Assembly: GCF_013314975.1 (NCBI RefSeq)
Contig: NZ_JABTYH010000019.1
Coordinates: 1-64,000 of the forward strand
Length of the DNA: 64,000 bases
Source of the DNA: Pseudarthrobacter oxydans
GTDB taxonomy: Bacteria > Actinomycetota > Actinomycetes > Actinomycetales > Micrococcaceae
Direction of reading: 5' to 3'
The notes under the pieces are model-generated. The model made no database searches, was not told the DNA's origin, and saw only the letters and a program-made list of their open reading frames with translations. This document shows positions 8,340 to 17,141 of the stretch, in pieces. Position 1 is the first letter of the stretch. Each line of letters starts with the position of its first letter. The position numbers were made by a program, and so were the translations under genes.

Positions 8340-9406
8340 GCGACTGGGCCGGGATCCTCTGGCTGGCTGTGCTGCTGCTCGGCAACGCGTTTTTCGTGGC
8401 CGCAGAATTTGCCGTCATGTCCGCGCGGCGCAGCCAGATCGAACCGCTGGCCGAGGCAGGGTCCAAGCGGGCGCAGACCACCCTCCGCGCCATGGAGAAC
8501 GTGTCGCTGATGCTGGCATGCGCACAGCTTGGCATCACCGTCTGCTCCCTCCTGATCCTGCTGGTGGCAGAACCAGCCATCCACCACCTCCTCGCCGTAC
8601 CGCTGGAGACGCTGGGCCTGCCGAAGGAAGTTGCCGATGTGGCAGCGTTCGCGGTGGCGCTGATGCTGGTGACGTTCCTGCACGTGACCTTCGGGGAAAT
8701 GGTGCCAAAGAACATCTCGGTTAGCGTGGCTGACAAGGCGGCGCTCCTGCTTGCCCCGCCGCTGATGTTCGTTGCCCGGCTGGTCCACCCCGTCATCTCG
8801 GTCCTCAACTGGTCGGCCAACCACATCCTCAAGCTCCTCCGCATCGAGCCCAAGGATGAGGTGAACTCCTCCTTCACGCTGGAGGAAGTGCAGTCCATTG
8901 TCCAGGAGTCCACCCGCCACGGGCTGGTGGATGACGACGCCGGGCTCATCACCGGCGCGCTGGAATTCTCCGAGTACACGGCCGCGGACATCATGGTTCC
9001 CCTGGAGAAGCTGGTTATGCTCCGGGCCGCCACCACGCCAGTGGAGTTCGAGAAGGCCGTGAGCCGCACCGGATTCTCCCGGTTCCCCATGCTTGACGAG
9101 GACGACATGCTGTACGGCTACCTCCACGTCAAGGATGTGCTCTCCATCCCCGAGCAGGCATATGAGCGGCCCATCGCCGAGAGCCGCATCCGCTCCCTGG
9201 CAAACCTCGCGCTGGACGATGAGATCGAGAAGGCAATGTCCGTCATGCAGCGCACCGGATCCCACCTTGCACGGGTGATCGGGCCCGACGGCAACACCAA
9301 GGGCGTCCTGTTCCTGGAAGACGTGATCGAGCAGCTCGTCGGCGAAATCCGGGATGCAACCCAGGCCACCGGCATCCGGCGGCTGGGGCAGCCCAACGGG
9401 GGTTAG
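8336..9406 (+). CDS. CNNM family membrane protein, short paralogue without CorC_HlyC domain
   Basis: 356 residues, paralogous to the preceding gene. It has a DUF21 domain (about 1-190) with FFVAAEFAVMSARRSQIEPL and FGEMVPKNISV, and a CBS-pair (about 205-335) with IMVPLEKLVMLR and VLFLEDVIEQLVGEI. The protein stops straight after the second CBS domain, so the CorC_HlyC domain present in its partner is absent. The start overlaps the upstream stop (ATGA), implying coupled synthesis. Tandem long/short CNNM pairs are common in actinobacteria; the transported ion is not determined by the sequence. Confidence 0.9.
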   Translation: MSDWAGILWLAVLLLGNAFFVAAEFAVMSARRSQIEPLAEAGSKRAQTTLRAMENVSLMLACAQLGITVCSLLILLVAEPAIHHLLAVPLETLGLPKEVADVAAFAVALMLVTFLHVTFGEMVPKNISVSVADKAALLLAPPLMFVARLVHPVISVLNWSANHILKLLRIEPKDEVNSSFTLEEVQSIVQESTRHGLVDDDAGLITGALEFSEYTAADIMVPLEKLVMLRAATTPVEFEKAVSRTGFSRFPMLDEDDMLYGYLHVKDVLSIPEQAYERPIAESRIRSLANLALDDEIEKAMSVMQRTGSHLARVIGPDGNTKGVLFLEDVIEQLVGEIRDATQATGIRRLGQPNGG

Positions 9407-9441
9407 CGGGAGGTGCCCTTCTCCCGCGGGCGGTGGGCACC
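9406..9441 (+). terminator. Overlapping hairpins after the CNNM operon
   Basis: Two mutually exclusive hairpins: GCGGGAG (9406-9412) with CTCCCGC (9421-9427), and GGTGCCC (9412-9418) with GGGCACC (9435-9441). No strong T tract follows, so termination is only suggested by position. Confidence 0.35.
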
Positions 9442-9465
9442 GGTGTCATGGCACCCTTCTGTTCT

Positions 9466-9486
9466 AAATAGGAATCATTCCCATTT
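9466..9486 (+). promoter_or_regulatory. Zur box upstream of znuA
   Basis: An almost perfect 10-1-10 inverted repeat, AAATAGGAAT-C-ATTCCCATTT (9 of 10 pairs), extended by one further T/A pair. This is the architecture of a Zur/Fur-family operator. A TATAAG -10 element begins a few bases later (about 9491), so bound Zur would block RNA polymerase. A zur gene lies at the far end of the same cluster. Confidence 0.8.
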
Positions 9487-9538
9487 AGGTATAAGCTGGG
9501 AGGGTTGTTTTCGCCCCTTCCCACTGAATGAGGTTTCC

Positions 9539-10528
9539 GTGCGCCGTCCCGCCGCTGCCCGATCGTCCCTCGCTGCCCTTGCCGGGCTTGGCCTGCTCCT
9601 GACCGGGTGCAGCCCGCAGGCCGAACCCGCGCCGGACGCCGCCGACGGAATCAACATCGTCGCCTCAACAAACGTCTACGGTGACATTGCCAAAACCATT
9701 GGCGGGGACAAGGTCAGCGTGACCGCCATCATCACCAAGACCAGCCAGGACCCGCATTCCTACGAAGCCACCGCCCAGGACCGGCTGATGGTCTCGAAAG
9801 CCGACCTCGTCCTGGAAAACGGCGGCGGCTACGACGACTTCATCCACACCCTGGCGGAGGACAGCGGCCTCGACGACGCGAAGGTGCTCAACGCCGTCGA
9901 ACTTTCCGGCCTGGCGCACCCTGAAGGGGAGGAAGCCGCCGCGGAAGCCCCGGCGACGGAACCCGCGGCAGAGGACGAATCTGCCCACGACCACGGCGAA
10001 TTGAACGAGCACGTCTGGTACAGCCTTCCGGCGGTGGAACAGCTGGCCGACGAGATCGCCGCCAAGCTGGCCGAGCTCGAGCCCGCCTCTGCCTCGACAT
10101 TCCAGTCCAACGCCTCCACTTTCAAAGCCGGCATAGAAGAACTGCACGGAAAGCTGGACGCACTGAAGGCCGCTTCGGCGGGTGCCCAGGTGGCCGTGAC
10201 CGAGCCGGTGCCGGTGTACCTCCTGGCGGACGCCGGGCTGGTGAACGCTACTCCCGAGGACTACACTGCTGCGATTGAAGAAGGCTCGGACGTCCCGCCG
10301 GCAGTGCTCAAGGCCGCCACGGACCTCGTGGCTTCGAAGTCGGTGCGCCTGCTCGCCTACAACAGCCAGACCGAAGGCCCGCAGACGGAGTCGCTCAAGA
10401 AGGCGGCGGAAACTGCGGGTGTTCCCGTGGTCGACTTCAGCGAAACACTGCCGGAGGGCAAGACGTACCTTCAGTGGATGACGGACAATGTGGACAACAT
10501 CACCAACGTTCTGGAGACAAATAGTTGA
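9539..10528 (+). CDS. znuA: Zinc ABC transporter substrate-binding lipoprotein
   Basis: About 329 residues. It begins with an Arg-rich n-region, a hydrophobic stretch and the lipobox LLTGC (Cys24), so it is a lipoprotein facing outward. The mature part is a cluster A-I metal-binding protein, with INIVASTNVYGDIAKTIGGD, the metal-site histidine of DPHSYEATAQD, and a short His/Asp-rich loop (SAHDHGELNEHVWYSLP) that replaces the longer loop of some ZnuA proteins. I chose the GTG at 9539 because GAGG lies 6 nt upstream and the signal peptide then begins at once; the longer frame from 9413 runs through the Zur box. First gene of znuABC. Confidence 0.9.
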   Translation: MRRPAAARSSLAALAGLGLLLTGCSPQAEPAPDAADGINIVASTNVYGDIAKTIGGDKVSVTAIITKTSQDPHSYEATAQDRLMVSKADLVLENGGGYDDFIHTLAEDSGLDDAKVLNAVELSGLAHPEGEEAAAEAPATEPAAEDESAHDHGELNEHVWYSLPAVEQLADEIAAKLAELEPASASTFQSNASTFKAGIEELHGKLDALKAASAGAQVAVTEPVPVYLLADAGLVNATPEDYTAAIEEGSDVPPAVLKAATDLVASKSVRLLAYNSQTEGPQTESLKKAAETAGVPVVDFSETLPEGKTYLQWMTDNVDNITNVLETNS

Positions 10529-11340
10529 AACCCGTGGTCAGCCTCACCGGAGCGTCCCTGAAGTTCGGTAAGCGGGCGCTCTGGGAGGACCTGGACCTGG
10601 ACATCATGCCCGGCGAGTTCTTCGCCGTCCTGGGTCCCAACGGAAGCGGCAAGACCAGTTTCCTGAAGGTCCTGCTGGGGCTCCAGGACCTGCACCGGGG
10701 GCAGGCCCTGCTTGGCAGCCGCCCGGTGGAACGGGGCAGCAGCCTCATCGGCTACATACCCCAGCAGAAATCATTCGCCCCGGACACTCCGATGCGCGCC
10801 CGGGACCTCGTCGGCCTCGGCGTGGACGGCCACCGGTGGGGCCTGCGCCTGTCCCCGGGCAAGGCCAACCGCAGGATCGACCAGCTCCTTGAACTGGTAG
10901 GGGCCACGGAGTATGCGAGAGTCCCGGTAGGCCAGCTGTCCGGCGGCGAACAGCAGCGGCTGCGGGTTGCGCAGGCCCTTGCCACCGATCCCCAGATCCT
11001 GTTGTGCGATGAGCCCCTGCTCTCCCTGGACCTCCACCACCAGCAGGCGGTCAGTGCCCTGATCAATAAGCAATGCCGTGAGCAAAACAGTGCCGTGGTT
11101 TTCGTGACGCACGAAATCAACCCCATCATCGACTATGTGGACCGGGTGCTGTACCTCGCCGGCGGCCGCTTCAAGGTGGGTACGCCCGAAGAGGTCATGA
11201 CCACCGAGGTCCTTTCCGACCTTTACGGAAGCCACGTTGAGGTGATCCACGCCAACGGGCGCATCGTGGTGGTGGGCCTGCCGGATGCCACCACCCACCA
11301 CCATGCCCCAACGCATGTGCTGGCCGGAGAGGCAGCCTGA
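10525..11340 (+). CDS. znuC: Zinc ABC transporter ATP-binding protein
   Basis: 271 residues, the ATPase of the zinc importer. Walker A is GPNGSGKTSF, the ABC signature is LSGGEQQR, and Walker B is ILLCDEPLLSLD. A His-rich C-terminus (ATTHHHAPTH) could hold or sense metal. The TTG start at 10525 overlaps the znuA stop (TTGA); a GTG nine bases later is an alternative. The znuB ATG overlaps its stop by one base (TGATG). Expression should be repressed by Zur in zinc-replete cells through the box upstream of znuA. Confidence 0.92.
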   Translation: MKPVVSLTGASLKFGKRALWEDLDLDIMPGEFFAVLGPNGSGKTSFLKVLLGLQDLHRGQALLGSRPVERGSSLIGYIPQQKSFAPDTPMRARDLVGLGVDGHRWGLRLSPGKANRRIDQLLELVGATEYARVPVGQLSGGEQQRLRVAQALATDPQILLCDEPLLSLDLHHQQAVSALINKQCREQNSAVVFVTHEINPIIDYVDRVLYLAGGRFKVGTPEEVMTTEVLSDLYGSHVEVIHANGRIVVVGLPDATTHHHAPTHVLAGEAA

Positions 11341-12218
11341 TGGATTGGGACAGCATTCTCGGCGCCATCTTCAGCTTCGAAAACTACGGCGAACTCCTGG
11401 TGCTGGTGCAGAACTCCATCTGGGCCGGTGCCGTCCTGGGTCTCCTGGGCGGCCTGGTGGGGACCTTCGTGATGAAGCGCGACCTGGCGTTTGCGGTGCA
11501 CGGCATCTCCGAACTCTCCTTCGCCGGGGCCGCTTTTGCTCTGCTCATCGGCGCCGACATTGTGTTTGGATCGCTGATCGGGTCCGTCACCGCGGCGCTG
11601 TTGCTGGGCCTGATGGGTGTCCGGGCCAGGGACAAAAACTCGATCATCGGCGTCATCATGCCGTTCGGGCTTGGGTTGGGCATCCTGTTCCTGTCCCTCT
11701 ATGAAGGCCGGGCCGCCAACAAGTTCGGCCTGCTCACCGGACAGATAGTCTCCGTGGACACGGTCCAGCTGCAGGCGCTTGCCGGAACGGCCGTCGTGGT
11801 GATGGTGGCCCTGGCGGCCATCTGGCGGCCCCTCAATTTCGCCAGCGTCGATCCTGAACTTGCCGAGGCGCGCGGAGTTCCCGTGCGGACGCTTGCCATC
11901 GTCTTCATGGTCCTGCTGGGCGTCAGCGTGGCCCTGTCCATCCAGGTGGTGGGAGCCCTCCTGGTCCTGGCCCTGCTGATTACTCCTGCCGCGGCCGCGC
12001 TCCGGGTGACGTCCTCGCCGGTTGCCGTGGTGCTGCTCAGCGTGGCCTTCGCGATGACTGCCACCGTTGGCGGGATCCTGCTGGCGCTGGGAGGACGCAT
12101 CCCGATCAGCCCCTATGTCACCACATTGTCCTTCCTGATCTACGTGGTGTGCCGGGTGGTTGGCTCGGTGCGGGCCCGGAAGGGAATCAACGGGCGGGTC
12201 CTGGCGGGAACGGCTTAG
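11340..12218 (+). CDS. znuB: Zinc ABC transporter permease
   Basis: 292 residues with eight or so hydrophobic segments typical of the ABC-3 metal permease family, including VLGLLGGLVGTFVMKRDLAF, the GVSVALSIQVVGALLVLALLITPAA motif and a final TM before the basic C-terminus. It completes the ZnuABC importer. The ATG shares one base with the znuC stop. Its own stop overlaps the end of the convergent zur gene by 4 bp, leaving no room for a separate terminator between them. Confidence 0.92.
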   Translation: MDWDSILGAIFSFENYGELLVLVQNSIWAGAVLGLLGGLVGTFVMKRDLAFAVHGISELSFAGAAFALLIGADIVFGSLIGSVTAALLLGLMGVRARDKNSIIGVIMPFGLGLGILFLSLYEGRAANKFGLLTGQIVSVDTVQLQALAGTAVVVMVALAAIWRPLNFASVDPELAEARGVPVRTLAIVFMVLLGVSVALSIQVVGALLVLALLITPAAAALRVTSSPVAVVLLSVAFAMTATVGGILLALGGRIPISPYVTTLSFLIYVVCRVVGSVRARKGINGRVLAGTA

Positions 12219-12679
12219 GGGCTTCCGGCGGCCTTGCGCGCAGTGCAGTCCGGGCACAGGCCGAAGATCTCCACGGTATGGGCCACCTCTGTGAACCCGT
12301 GTTCCGCAGCTGTACGCGCCGCCCAGGTCTCCACCGCCGGAGCCTCGACTTCCACTGCCTTTCCGCAGTTCCGGCACAGCAGGTGGTGGTGGTGACCGGT
12401 CACGGCGCAGCGGCGGTACACGGCCTCGCCGTCGCCGTTGCGCAGCACGTCCACCAGGCCCTCGTCCGCGAGCGACTGGAGAATCCGGTAGGCGGTTGCC
12501 AGTGAGACCGAAACGCCCTGGTTCTGGAGGATCCGGTAGAGCTCCTGGGTGCTGACGAAATCGTCCAGTTCATCCAGCGCCGCGCTGACGGCCCTGCGCT
12601 GCTTCGTGACGCGCTGCTCCTTGCCGCCGCCCGTCGCCGGGGACGACGTGGTGGAATCAGCCTTGGCGCCGACGGGCAT
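12215..12679 (-). CDS. zur: Zinc uptake regulator, Fur family
   Basis: 154 residues. The N-terminal winged helix (about 22-95) contains FVSTQELYRILQNQGVSVSL and ATAYRILQSLADEGLVDVL. The dimerisation domain has a HHHHLLCRNCGK segment and a second CPDC pair near the C-terminus, giving the structural Cys4 zinc site of Zur/FurB proteins. The linkage to znuABC and the Zur box upstream of znuA support zinc rather than iron as the co-repressor. The gene is convergent with znuB, overlapping by 4 bp. I see no clear ribosome binding site before the ATG at 12679. Confidence 0.88.
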   Translation of the reverse strand: MPVGAKADSTTSSPATGGGKEQRVTKQRRAVSAALDELDDFVSTQELYRILQNQGVSVSLATAYRILQSLADEGLVDVLRNGDGEAVYRRCAVTGHHHHLLCRNCGKAVEVEAPAVETWAARTAAEHGFTEVAHTVEIFGLCPDCTARKAAGSP

Positions 12680-12737
12680 GGGTGGACTCGCTTCCTCAGG
12701 ATGGTGGCAAAGATCCAGATTACCAGCCGGAGCTTCG

Positions 12738-12767
12738 TGGACATGGTCCCGGGGCGGACCCTAGGCT
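12738..12767 (+). promoter_or_regulatory. Promoter of the metallo-hydrolase gene, probably leaderless
   Basis: TGGACA (12738-12743) and TAGGCT (12762-12767) are 18 nt apart. The ATG follows the -10 box by only 6 nt, so the transcript should begin at or next to the start codon. Confidence 0.55.
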
Positions 12768-12773
12768 GGCGCT

Positions 12774-13430
12774 ATGAAGCTGACGAAGTACACGCATTCC
12801 TGTGTCCGGCTGGAAAAAGACGGCAGGGTCCTGGTCCTGGATCCGGGCAACTTTTCGGAATCGGCTGAGGCCCTGCAGTCCGCGGAAGCGGTCCTGGTAA
12901 CGCACGAGCACGCCGACCACATTGATGTTCCGGCCGTGGTGGACGCTTTGCGCGCAAACGCCGGACTGGCAGTCTTCGCCCCGGCGCGTGTTACCGGACA
13001 GCTGCAGGACAAGGCCACCGGCGAGGCCGCCCGCATTCACGCCGTGAACCCGGGCTCCACCTTCCAGGCGGCCGGTTTCACCATCCGCAGCTTCGGCGGC
13101 CAGCATGCCCTGATCCACCCGCAGATCCCCATCGTGGCCAACATCGGCTACCTGATTGACGACAATGTCTACCATCCGGGAGACTCCTTTGTGATCCCGG
13201 ACGGCATCAGCGTCAAGACGCTGCTGGTTCCCCTCCACGCACCGTGGAGCAAGTCCGCCGAGGTGCTGGACTTCGTGATCGGCGTCAGGGCGCCGCGCGC
13301 ATTCCAGATCCACGACGGACTGCTCAACGAGAACGGCCTGAAGGTTGTGGAAGGCCATGTCCAGCGGATCGGTGCCAAGTACGGCACCGAATACACCCAC
13401 CTGGCGGCCCGGGAGTCTGTGGAGGTCTAG
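12774..13430 (+). CDS. MBL-fold metallo-hydrolase, UlaG-like
   Basis: 218 residues of the metallo-beta-lactamase fold. The metal-binding motif [10 protein letters not shown] occurs around residues 41-50, and a further histidine lies in [10 protein letters not shown]. Size and sequence resemble the stand-alone UlaG-like/Lactamase_B_2 hydrolases common in actinobacteria; the substrate cannot be read from sequence. It has a strong-looking leaderless promoter and is transcribed alone. Its TAG stop overlaps the stop of the convergent downstream gene within a shared CTAG tetranucleotide. Confidence 0.8.
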   Translation: MKLTKYTHSCVRLEKDGRVLVLDPGNFSESAEALQSAEAVLVTHEHADHIDVPAVVDALRANAGLAVFAPARVTGQLQDKATGEAARIHAVNPGSTFQAAGFTIRSFGGQHALIHPQIPIVANIGYLIDDNVYHPGDSFVIPDGISVKTLLVPLHAPWSKSAEVLDFVIGVRAPRAFQIHDGLLNENGLKVVEGHVQRIGAKYGTEYTHLAARESVEV

Positions 13431-14530
13431 GCCAGCTCTCCTGTCCAGGTGCCTGTGTCCATGAACCGCCGGAGGACCGCTTCGTACGGCGCCGGGTCCA
13501 GCCCCTGGGCGGCCAGCCACTCCTGGTTGTAATAGTTGCCCGCATAGCGTTCACCGCCGTCGCACATCAGTGAAACGATGCTGCCCTTGCGGCCCGTGGC
13601 GACCATTTCTGCCACCAGCTGCCACACACCCCAGAGGTTGGTCCCGGTGGAGGGGCCGGCGTGGAGTCCCGCAAGGCCGTGGAGGTGGCGCATCGCAGCT
13701 ACTGACGCGGCGTCCGGAACCTGCACCATGCGGTCGATCACGGACGGCACGAAGCTGGGTTCCATCCGCGGCCGCCCGATCCCCTCGATCCGGGACGGCA
13801 GGCCTGCCGGCGCGCCGGAGGTGCCCCGCCAGCCCGGGTAGAACGCCGAATTTTCCGGATCCACCACCAGCAGTTGTGTCGAGTAGCTGTGGTAGCGGAG
13901 GTACCTGCCGATGGTGGCACTGGTTCCGCCAGTGCCGGCTCCCACCACGATCCACTCGGGTACAGGGTGTTCCTCCAGCGCGAGCTGGCCAAAGATGGAT
14001 TCGGCAATGTTGTTGTTTCCCCGCCAGTCGGTTGCCCGCTCGGCGTAGGTGAACTGGTCCATGTAGTGGCCGTTGCAGGTTTCTGCGACCTCCTGTGCGG
14101 CCGCGTACACCTCGGACGCGTGCTCCACCAGCAGGCAGGATCCGCCGAACTGCTCGATCAGGGCGATCTTCTCGGGACTGGTGGTGCGGGCCATCACGGC
14201 AACAAAGGGCAGGCCCAGGAGCTGCGCGAAATACGCCTCGGACACAGCCGTGCTGCCGCTGGAAGCCTCCACGATGGTGGTGTCCTCACGGATCCAGCCG
14301 TTCACCAGCCCGAAGAGAAAAAGTGAGCGGGCCAGCCGGTGCTTGAGGCTGCCGGAGCGGTGCGTGGATTCGTCCTTGAGGTAGAGGTGGACGCCCCAGT
14401 GCTCCGGAAGGGGGACGGCGTAGAGGTGGGTGTCGGCAGAACGGTTGTTTTCTGCTCGGATCTTGCGGATTGCCTGGTCTGCCCAGTCCCGGTCCGCGGT
14501 GTACCGGCTGGCGCTGCGCTCGATCTTCAC
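13427..14530 (-). CDS. cds1: PLP-dependent cysteine synthase family protein, Cds1-like
   Basis: 367 residues of the fold-type II PLP family. The lysine that binds PLP lies in [14 protein letters not shown], the substrate-binding loop in [19 protein letters not shown], and the phosphate-binding glycines in [17 protein letters not shown]. The sequence resembles mycobacterial Cds1 (Rv3684), an L-cysteine desulfhydrase releasing H2S, more than classical CysK/CysM, but I rank this by recognition only. The divergent neighbour is a thiosulfate sulfurtransferase (rhodanese), which would fit shared sulfur metabolism. It is convergent with the MBL hydrolase, with overlapping stops. Confidence 0.75.
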   Translation of the reverse strand: MKIERSASRYTADRDWADQAIRKIRAENNRSADTHLYAVPLPEHWGVHLYLKDESTHRSGSLKHRLARSLFLFGLVNGWIREDTTIVEASSGSTAVSEAYFAQLLGLPFVAVMARTTSPEKIALIEQFGGSCLLVEHASEVYAAAQEVAETCNGHYMDQFTYAERATDWRGNNNIAESIFGQLALEEHPVPEWIVVGAGTGGTSATIGRYLRYHSYSTQLLVVDPENSAFYPGWRGTSGAPAGLPSRIEGIGRPRMEPSFVPSVIDRMVQVPDAASVAAMRHLHGLAGLHAGPSTGTNLWGVWQLVAEMVATGRKGSIVSLMCDGGERYAGNYYNQEWLAAQGLDPAPYEAVLRRFMDTGTWTGELA

Positions 14531-14606
14531 CGCACCAGCCTACCCGCGGCGGGAAGGGCTGCCGATAGAGTGGATCCGTTGGCCAAACCACCGCTGGAGG
14601 AGTGCA

Positions 14607-15503
14607 GTGAACCCCCTGATGGACGTTGCCGGTCTGCAGGCCCGCCTTGCGGATCACCGGCGCACGGTACTGCTGGATGTGCGCTGGGCGCTGGGCGATC
14701 CCCACGGCTACCGCCACTACCTGCAGGAGCACCTGCCGGGTGCCGTGTTCGTGGACCTGCAGACGGAACTTGCTGCTCCAGCGGTTCCCGAACGGGGCCG
14801 CCATCCGCTGCCGGCGGCGGAAGATTTCGAAGCGGGCGCCCGGCGCTGGGGCATCAACGACCGTGACGTCGTGGTGGCCTACGATGACAGCGGCAACATG
14901 GCGGCGGCGCGGGTGTGGTGGAAGCTCCGCAACGGCGGCCTGGCGGAGGTATACCTGCTCGACGGCGGCCTGGCCGCCTGGCGTGCCGCGGGGCTTCCGC
15001 TCGAAGCGGGGCCCGTTGTTCCGGACCCCGGCGGTGTGCATCTGACGAACGGGAAGATGCCGGCCATCGATGCCGCCGCAGCCGCCGCTTGGCCGGACGC
15101 GGGCCTCCTGCTCGACGCACGGGCGGGGGAGAGGTACCGCGGCGAGTTTGAGCCCATTGATCCGCGGGCCGGGCATATCCCCGGGGCTATCAGTGCGCCG
15201 ACATCGGAAAACGTGGACGGCAGCGGGCGGTTCCTGGCCCCCGCCGCGCTGCGCCGCCGCTTCGAGTCGATGGGCGTCCGCGACGGAGTGCAGGTGGCGG
15301 TGTACTGCGGATCCGGAGTTACTGCCGCCCATGAAGTCGCAGCCCTGGAAATCGCAGGATTCCCCGCTGCACTTTATCCGGGGTCGTTCTCGGAGTGGTC
15401 CAACAACCAGGACCTGCCCGTGGCCACCGGGGCTGAACCGGGCCGCGGCAGCGGAGGGCCGGGTGGCACCACGCCTCCGGGCAAGGGTAGCGTCGCATCA
15501 TGA
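14607..15503 (+). CDS. sseA: Thiosulfate/3-mercaptopyruvate sulfurtransferase, tandem rhodanese
   Basis: About 298 residues with two rhodanese domains. The N-terminal one (about 8-130) includes LLDVRWALGDPHG, and the C-terminal one (about 150-285) carries the active-site loop VYCGSGVTAAHEV with the catalytic cysteine. It transfers sulfane sulfur from thiosulfate or mercaptopyruvate to thiol or cyanide acceptors. The GTG at 14607 is chosen because GGAGGAG lies 4 nt upstream; the open frame starts earlier inside the divergent gene. A TAGAGT -10-like box lies at 14566-14571. The next gene overlaps by 4 bp (ATGA). Confidence 0.88.
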   Translation: MNPLMDVAGLQARLADHRRTVLLDVRWALGDPHGYRHYLQEHLPGAVFVDLQTELAAPAVPERGRHPLPAAEDFEAGARRWGINDRDVVVAYDDSGNMAAARVWWKLRNGGLAEVYLLDGGLAAWRAAGLPLEAGPVVPDPGGVHLTNGKMPAIDAAAAAAWPDAGLLLDARAGERYRGEFEPIDPRAGHIPGAISAPTSENVDGSGRFLAPAALRRRFESMGVRDGVQVAVYCGSGVTAAHEVAALEIAGFPAALYPGSFSEWSNNQDLPVATGAEPGRGSGGPGGTTPPGKGSVAS

Positions 15504-16663
15504 CTCCAGGACGCCCCGTACCTCCGCCCCTTGCCAAACCAGTCGCCCCGGAAGCTGCCACTCCTGAGGCAACTGCTGCCGACGGCGGCCGCCCCGCTGC
15601 CGCGTTCGGCGCGACGTCACCGGACAGCGGACTCGTGCCGCTGACGCTCGCCCGGCGCGCTCCCGGGGCGGACGACGTCGAAATCGCCATCGAGTTCTGC
15701 GGCCTGTGCCACTCGGACGTGCACGCCACCCGCGGCGAGTGGGGCGGCAAGGTCTGGCCGCTGGTGCCCGGACACGAGATTGTGGGCACCGTCAGCCGGG
15801 TGGGTTCCGCTGTTGTGGACTTGGCCGTGGGTGACCGGGTGGGTGTGGGGTGCATCGTCGATTCCTGCCGTCATTGCGAAAGCTGCCTGGACGGCCTTGA
15901 ACAGTACTGCGAAAACGGCATGACCGGCACCTACGGAGCCGTGGACCGCCGGAACGGTGATGCCGTCACCCAGGGCGGCTACGCCTCGTCCATCGTGGTG
16001 GACCGGCGCTACGTTCTCCGGGTGCCGGAAGCGCTTGATCCTGCCTCCGCTGCGCCACTGCTCTGCGCGGGGGTGACAACCTTTTCCCCGCTGCGGCACT
16101 TCGAGGTCGAAGACGGCGACGTCGTGGGCGTGGTGGGGCTGGGCGGCCTGGGCCATATGGCCGTCAAGCTTGCCAAGGCCATGGGAGCGAGGGTGGTGGT
16201 GTTCACGACGTCGGAGGCCAAGGTTGCGGCCGCCCTTGAGCTCGGCGCGGACGAGGTTGTCCTGTCCCGGGACGAGGACGCGATGGCCGCCGCCAACCGC
16301 AGCATCGACCTCATTATCGACACCGTGGCAGCTCCGCACGACCTCAACCCCTACTTCCGGACACTCCGCGTTGACGGTGCACTCTTCCAGCTGGGGCTCC
16401 CCTCGGAGCCGATGCCGCCCGTCAACCCTGGAGCACTGATCCGGCGCCGGATCGCCTACGCCGGCTCCCTCATCGGCGGCATTGCAGAAACGCAGGAGAT
16501 GCTGGATTTTTGCGCGGAGCACGGAGTGGCCGCGGAGATCGAGATGGTCCGCGCCGACCAGCTTAACGAGGCCTACGACCGGATGGTGGCAGGCGATGTG
16601 AAGTACCGTTTTGTGCTGGACACCAGCACGCTGCAGGCACCCGCCAAGGAGGCACACGCATGA
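15500..16663 (+). CDS. NAD(P)-dependent zinc alcohol dehydrogenase, CAD/YahK-like
   Basis: 387 residues of the medium-chain dehydrogenase family. The catalytic zinc ligands lie in GLCHSDVHATRGEWGG and PGHEIVG, the structural zinc site is a CRHCESCLDGLEQYC run, and the Rossmann motif is GVVGLGGLGHMAVKLAKAMG. The pattern fits the cinnamyl-alcohol/aldehyde reductase subfamily, usually NADP-linked. An unusual Pro/Ala-rich N-terminus of about 30 residues precedes the conserved part; an internal start is possible, but the ATGA overlap with sseA supports the annotated one. The downstream HIT gene also overlaps by 4 bp. Confidence 0.88.
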   Translation: MTPGRPVPPPLAKPVAPEAATPEATAADGGRPAAAFGATSPDSGLVPLTLARRAPGADDVEIAIEFCGLCHSDVHATRGEWGGKVWPLVPGHEIVGTVSRVGSAVVDLAVGDRVGVGCIVDSCRHCESCLDGLEQYCENGMTGTYGAVDRRNGDAVTQGGYASSIVVDRRYVLRVPEALDPASAAPLLCAGVTTFSPLRHFEVEDGDVVGVVGLGGLGHMAVKLAKAMGARVVVFTTSEAKVAAALELGADEVVLSRDEDAMAAANRSIDLIIDTVAAPHDLNPYFRTLRVDGALFQLGLPSEPMPPVNPGALIRRRIAYAGSLIGGIAETQEMLDFCAEHGVAAEIEMVRADQLNEAYDRMVAGDVKYRFVLDTSTLQAPAKEAHA

Positions 16664-17085
16664 GCACACTGTTCACCAGGATCCTGAACGGCGAAATCCC
16701 GGGCCGCTTTGTCTGGCGGGAACCGGAGGTAGCTGCCTTCCTCACCACCGGGCCGCTCGCGGACGGCCACACGCTGGTGGTCCCCACCGAGGAAGTGGAC
16801 CGCTGGACCGACGCATCCCCGGAGACCTTGGCCAAAGTCATGGAAGTGGCCCGCCGGATCGGCGCGGTCCAGGTGGAGGTCTTCGACGCGGCGCGGGCAG
16901 GCCTTATTGTGGCCGGCTACGAGATCAACCACCTCCACGTGCACGTTTGGCCTTCCCGGAGCATGGCAGAGTTCAACTTCGCCACCGCGGACCAGAACCC
17001 GGACCCGGACGTCCTGGACGCCAATGCGGAGAAACTCCGCCAGGGCCTCCGGGCTGCCGGATACGGCGAGTTCGTTCCGGCCTGA
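16660..17085 (+). CDS. HIT family protein
   Basis: 141 residues, a histidine-triad nucleotide hydrolase or transferase. The signature HLHVHVWP (about residues 88-95) holds the catalytic triad of histidines, and the N-terminal FTRILNGEIPGRFVW is typical of the Hint/HIT branch. The substrate is probably an AMP-linked nucleotide by family, not proven here. It is the third gene of the sseA-ADH-HIT operon, joined by an ATGA overlap. Confidence 0.9.
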   Translation: MSTLFTRILNGEIPGRFVWREPEVAAFLTTGPLADGHTLVVPTEEVDRWTDASPETLAKVMEVARRIGAVQVEVFDAARAGLIVAGYEINHLHVHVWPSRSMAEFNFATADQNPDPDVLDANAEKLRQGLRAAGYGEFVPA

Positions 17086-17096
17086 CCTCCAGCCCT

Positions 17097-17122
17097 GCGC
17101 GGACCCCGGGGCGGGTCCGCGC
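17097..17122. terminator. Hairpin between convergent HIT and hrpA genes
   Basis: A perfect 10-bp GC-rich stem (17097-17106 with 17113-17122, 6-nt loop). There is no T tract, so it may work in both directions as a weak terminator or RNA end-protector. Confidence 0.45.
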
Positions 17123-17141
17123 GCGGCAGGGGAAGGGACTC

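Noticed and set aside
9413..9538. Upstream extension of znuA
   Set aside because: It would place the Zur box and promoter inside the coding region and put 42 residues before the lipoprotein signal peptide.
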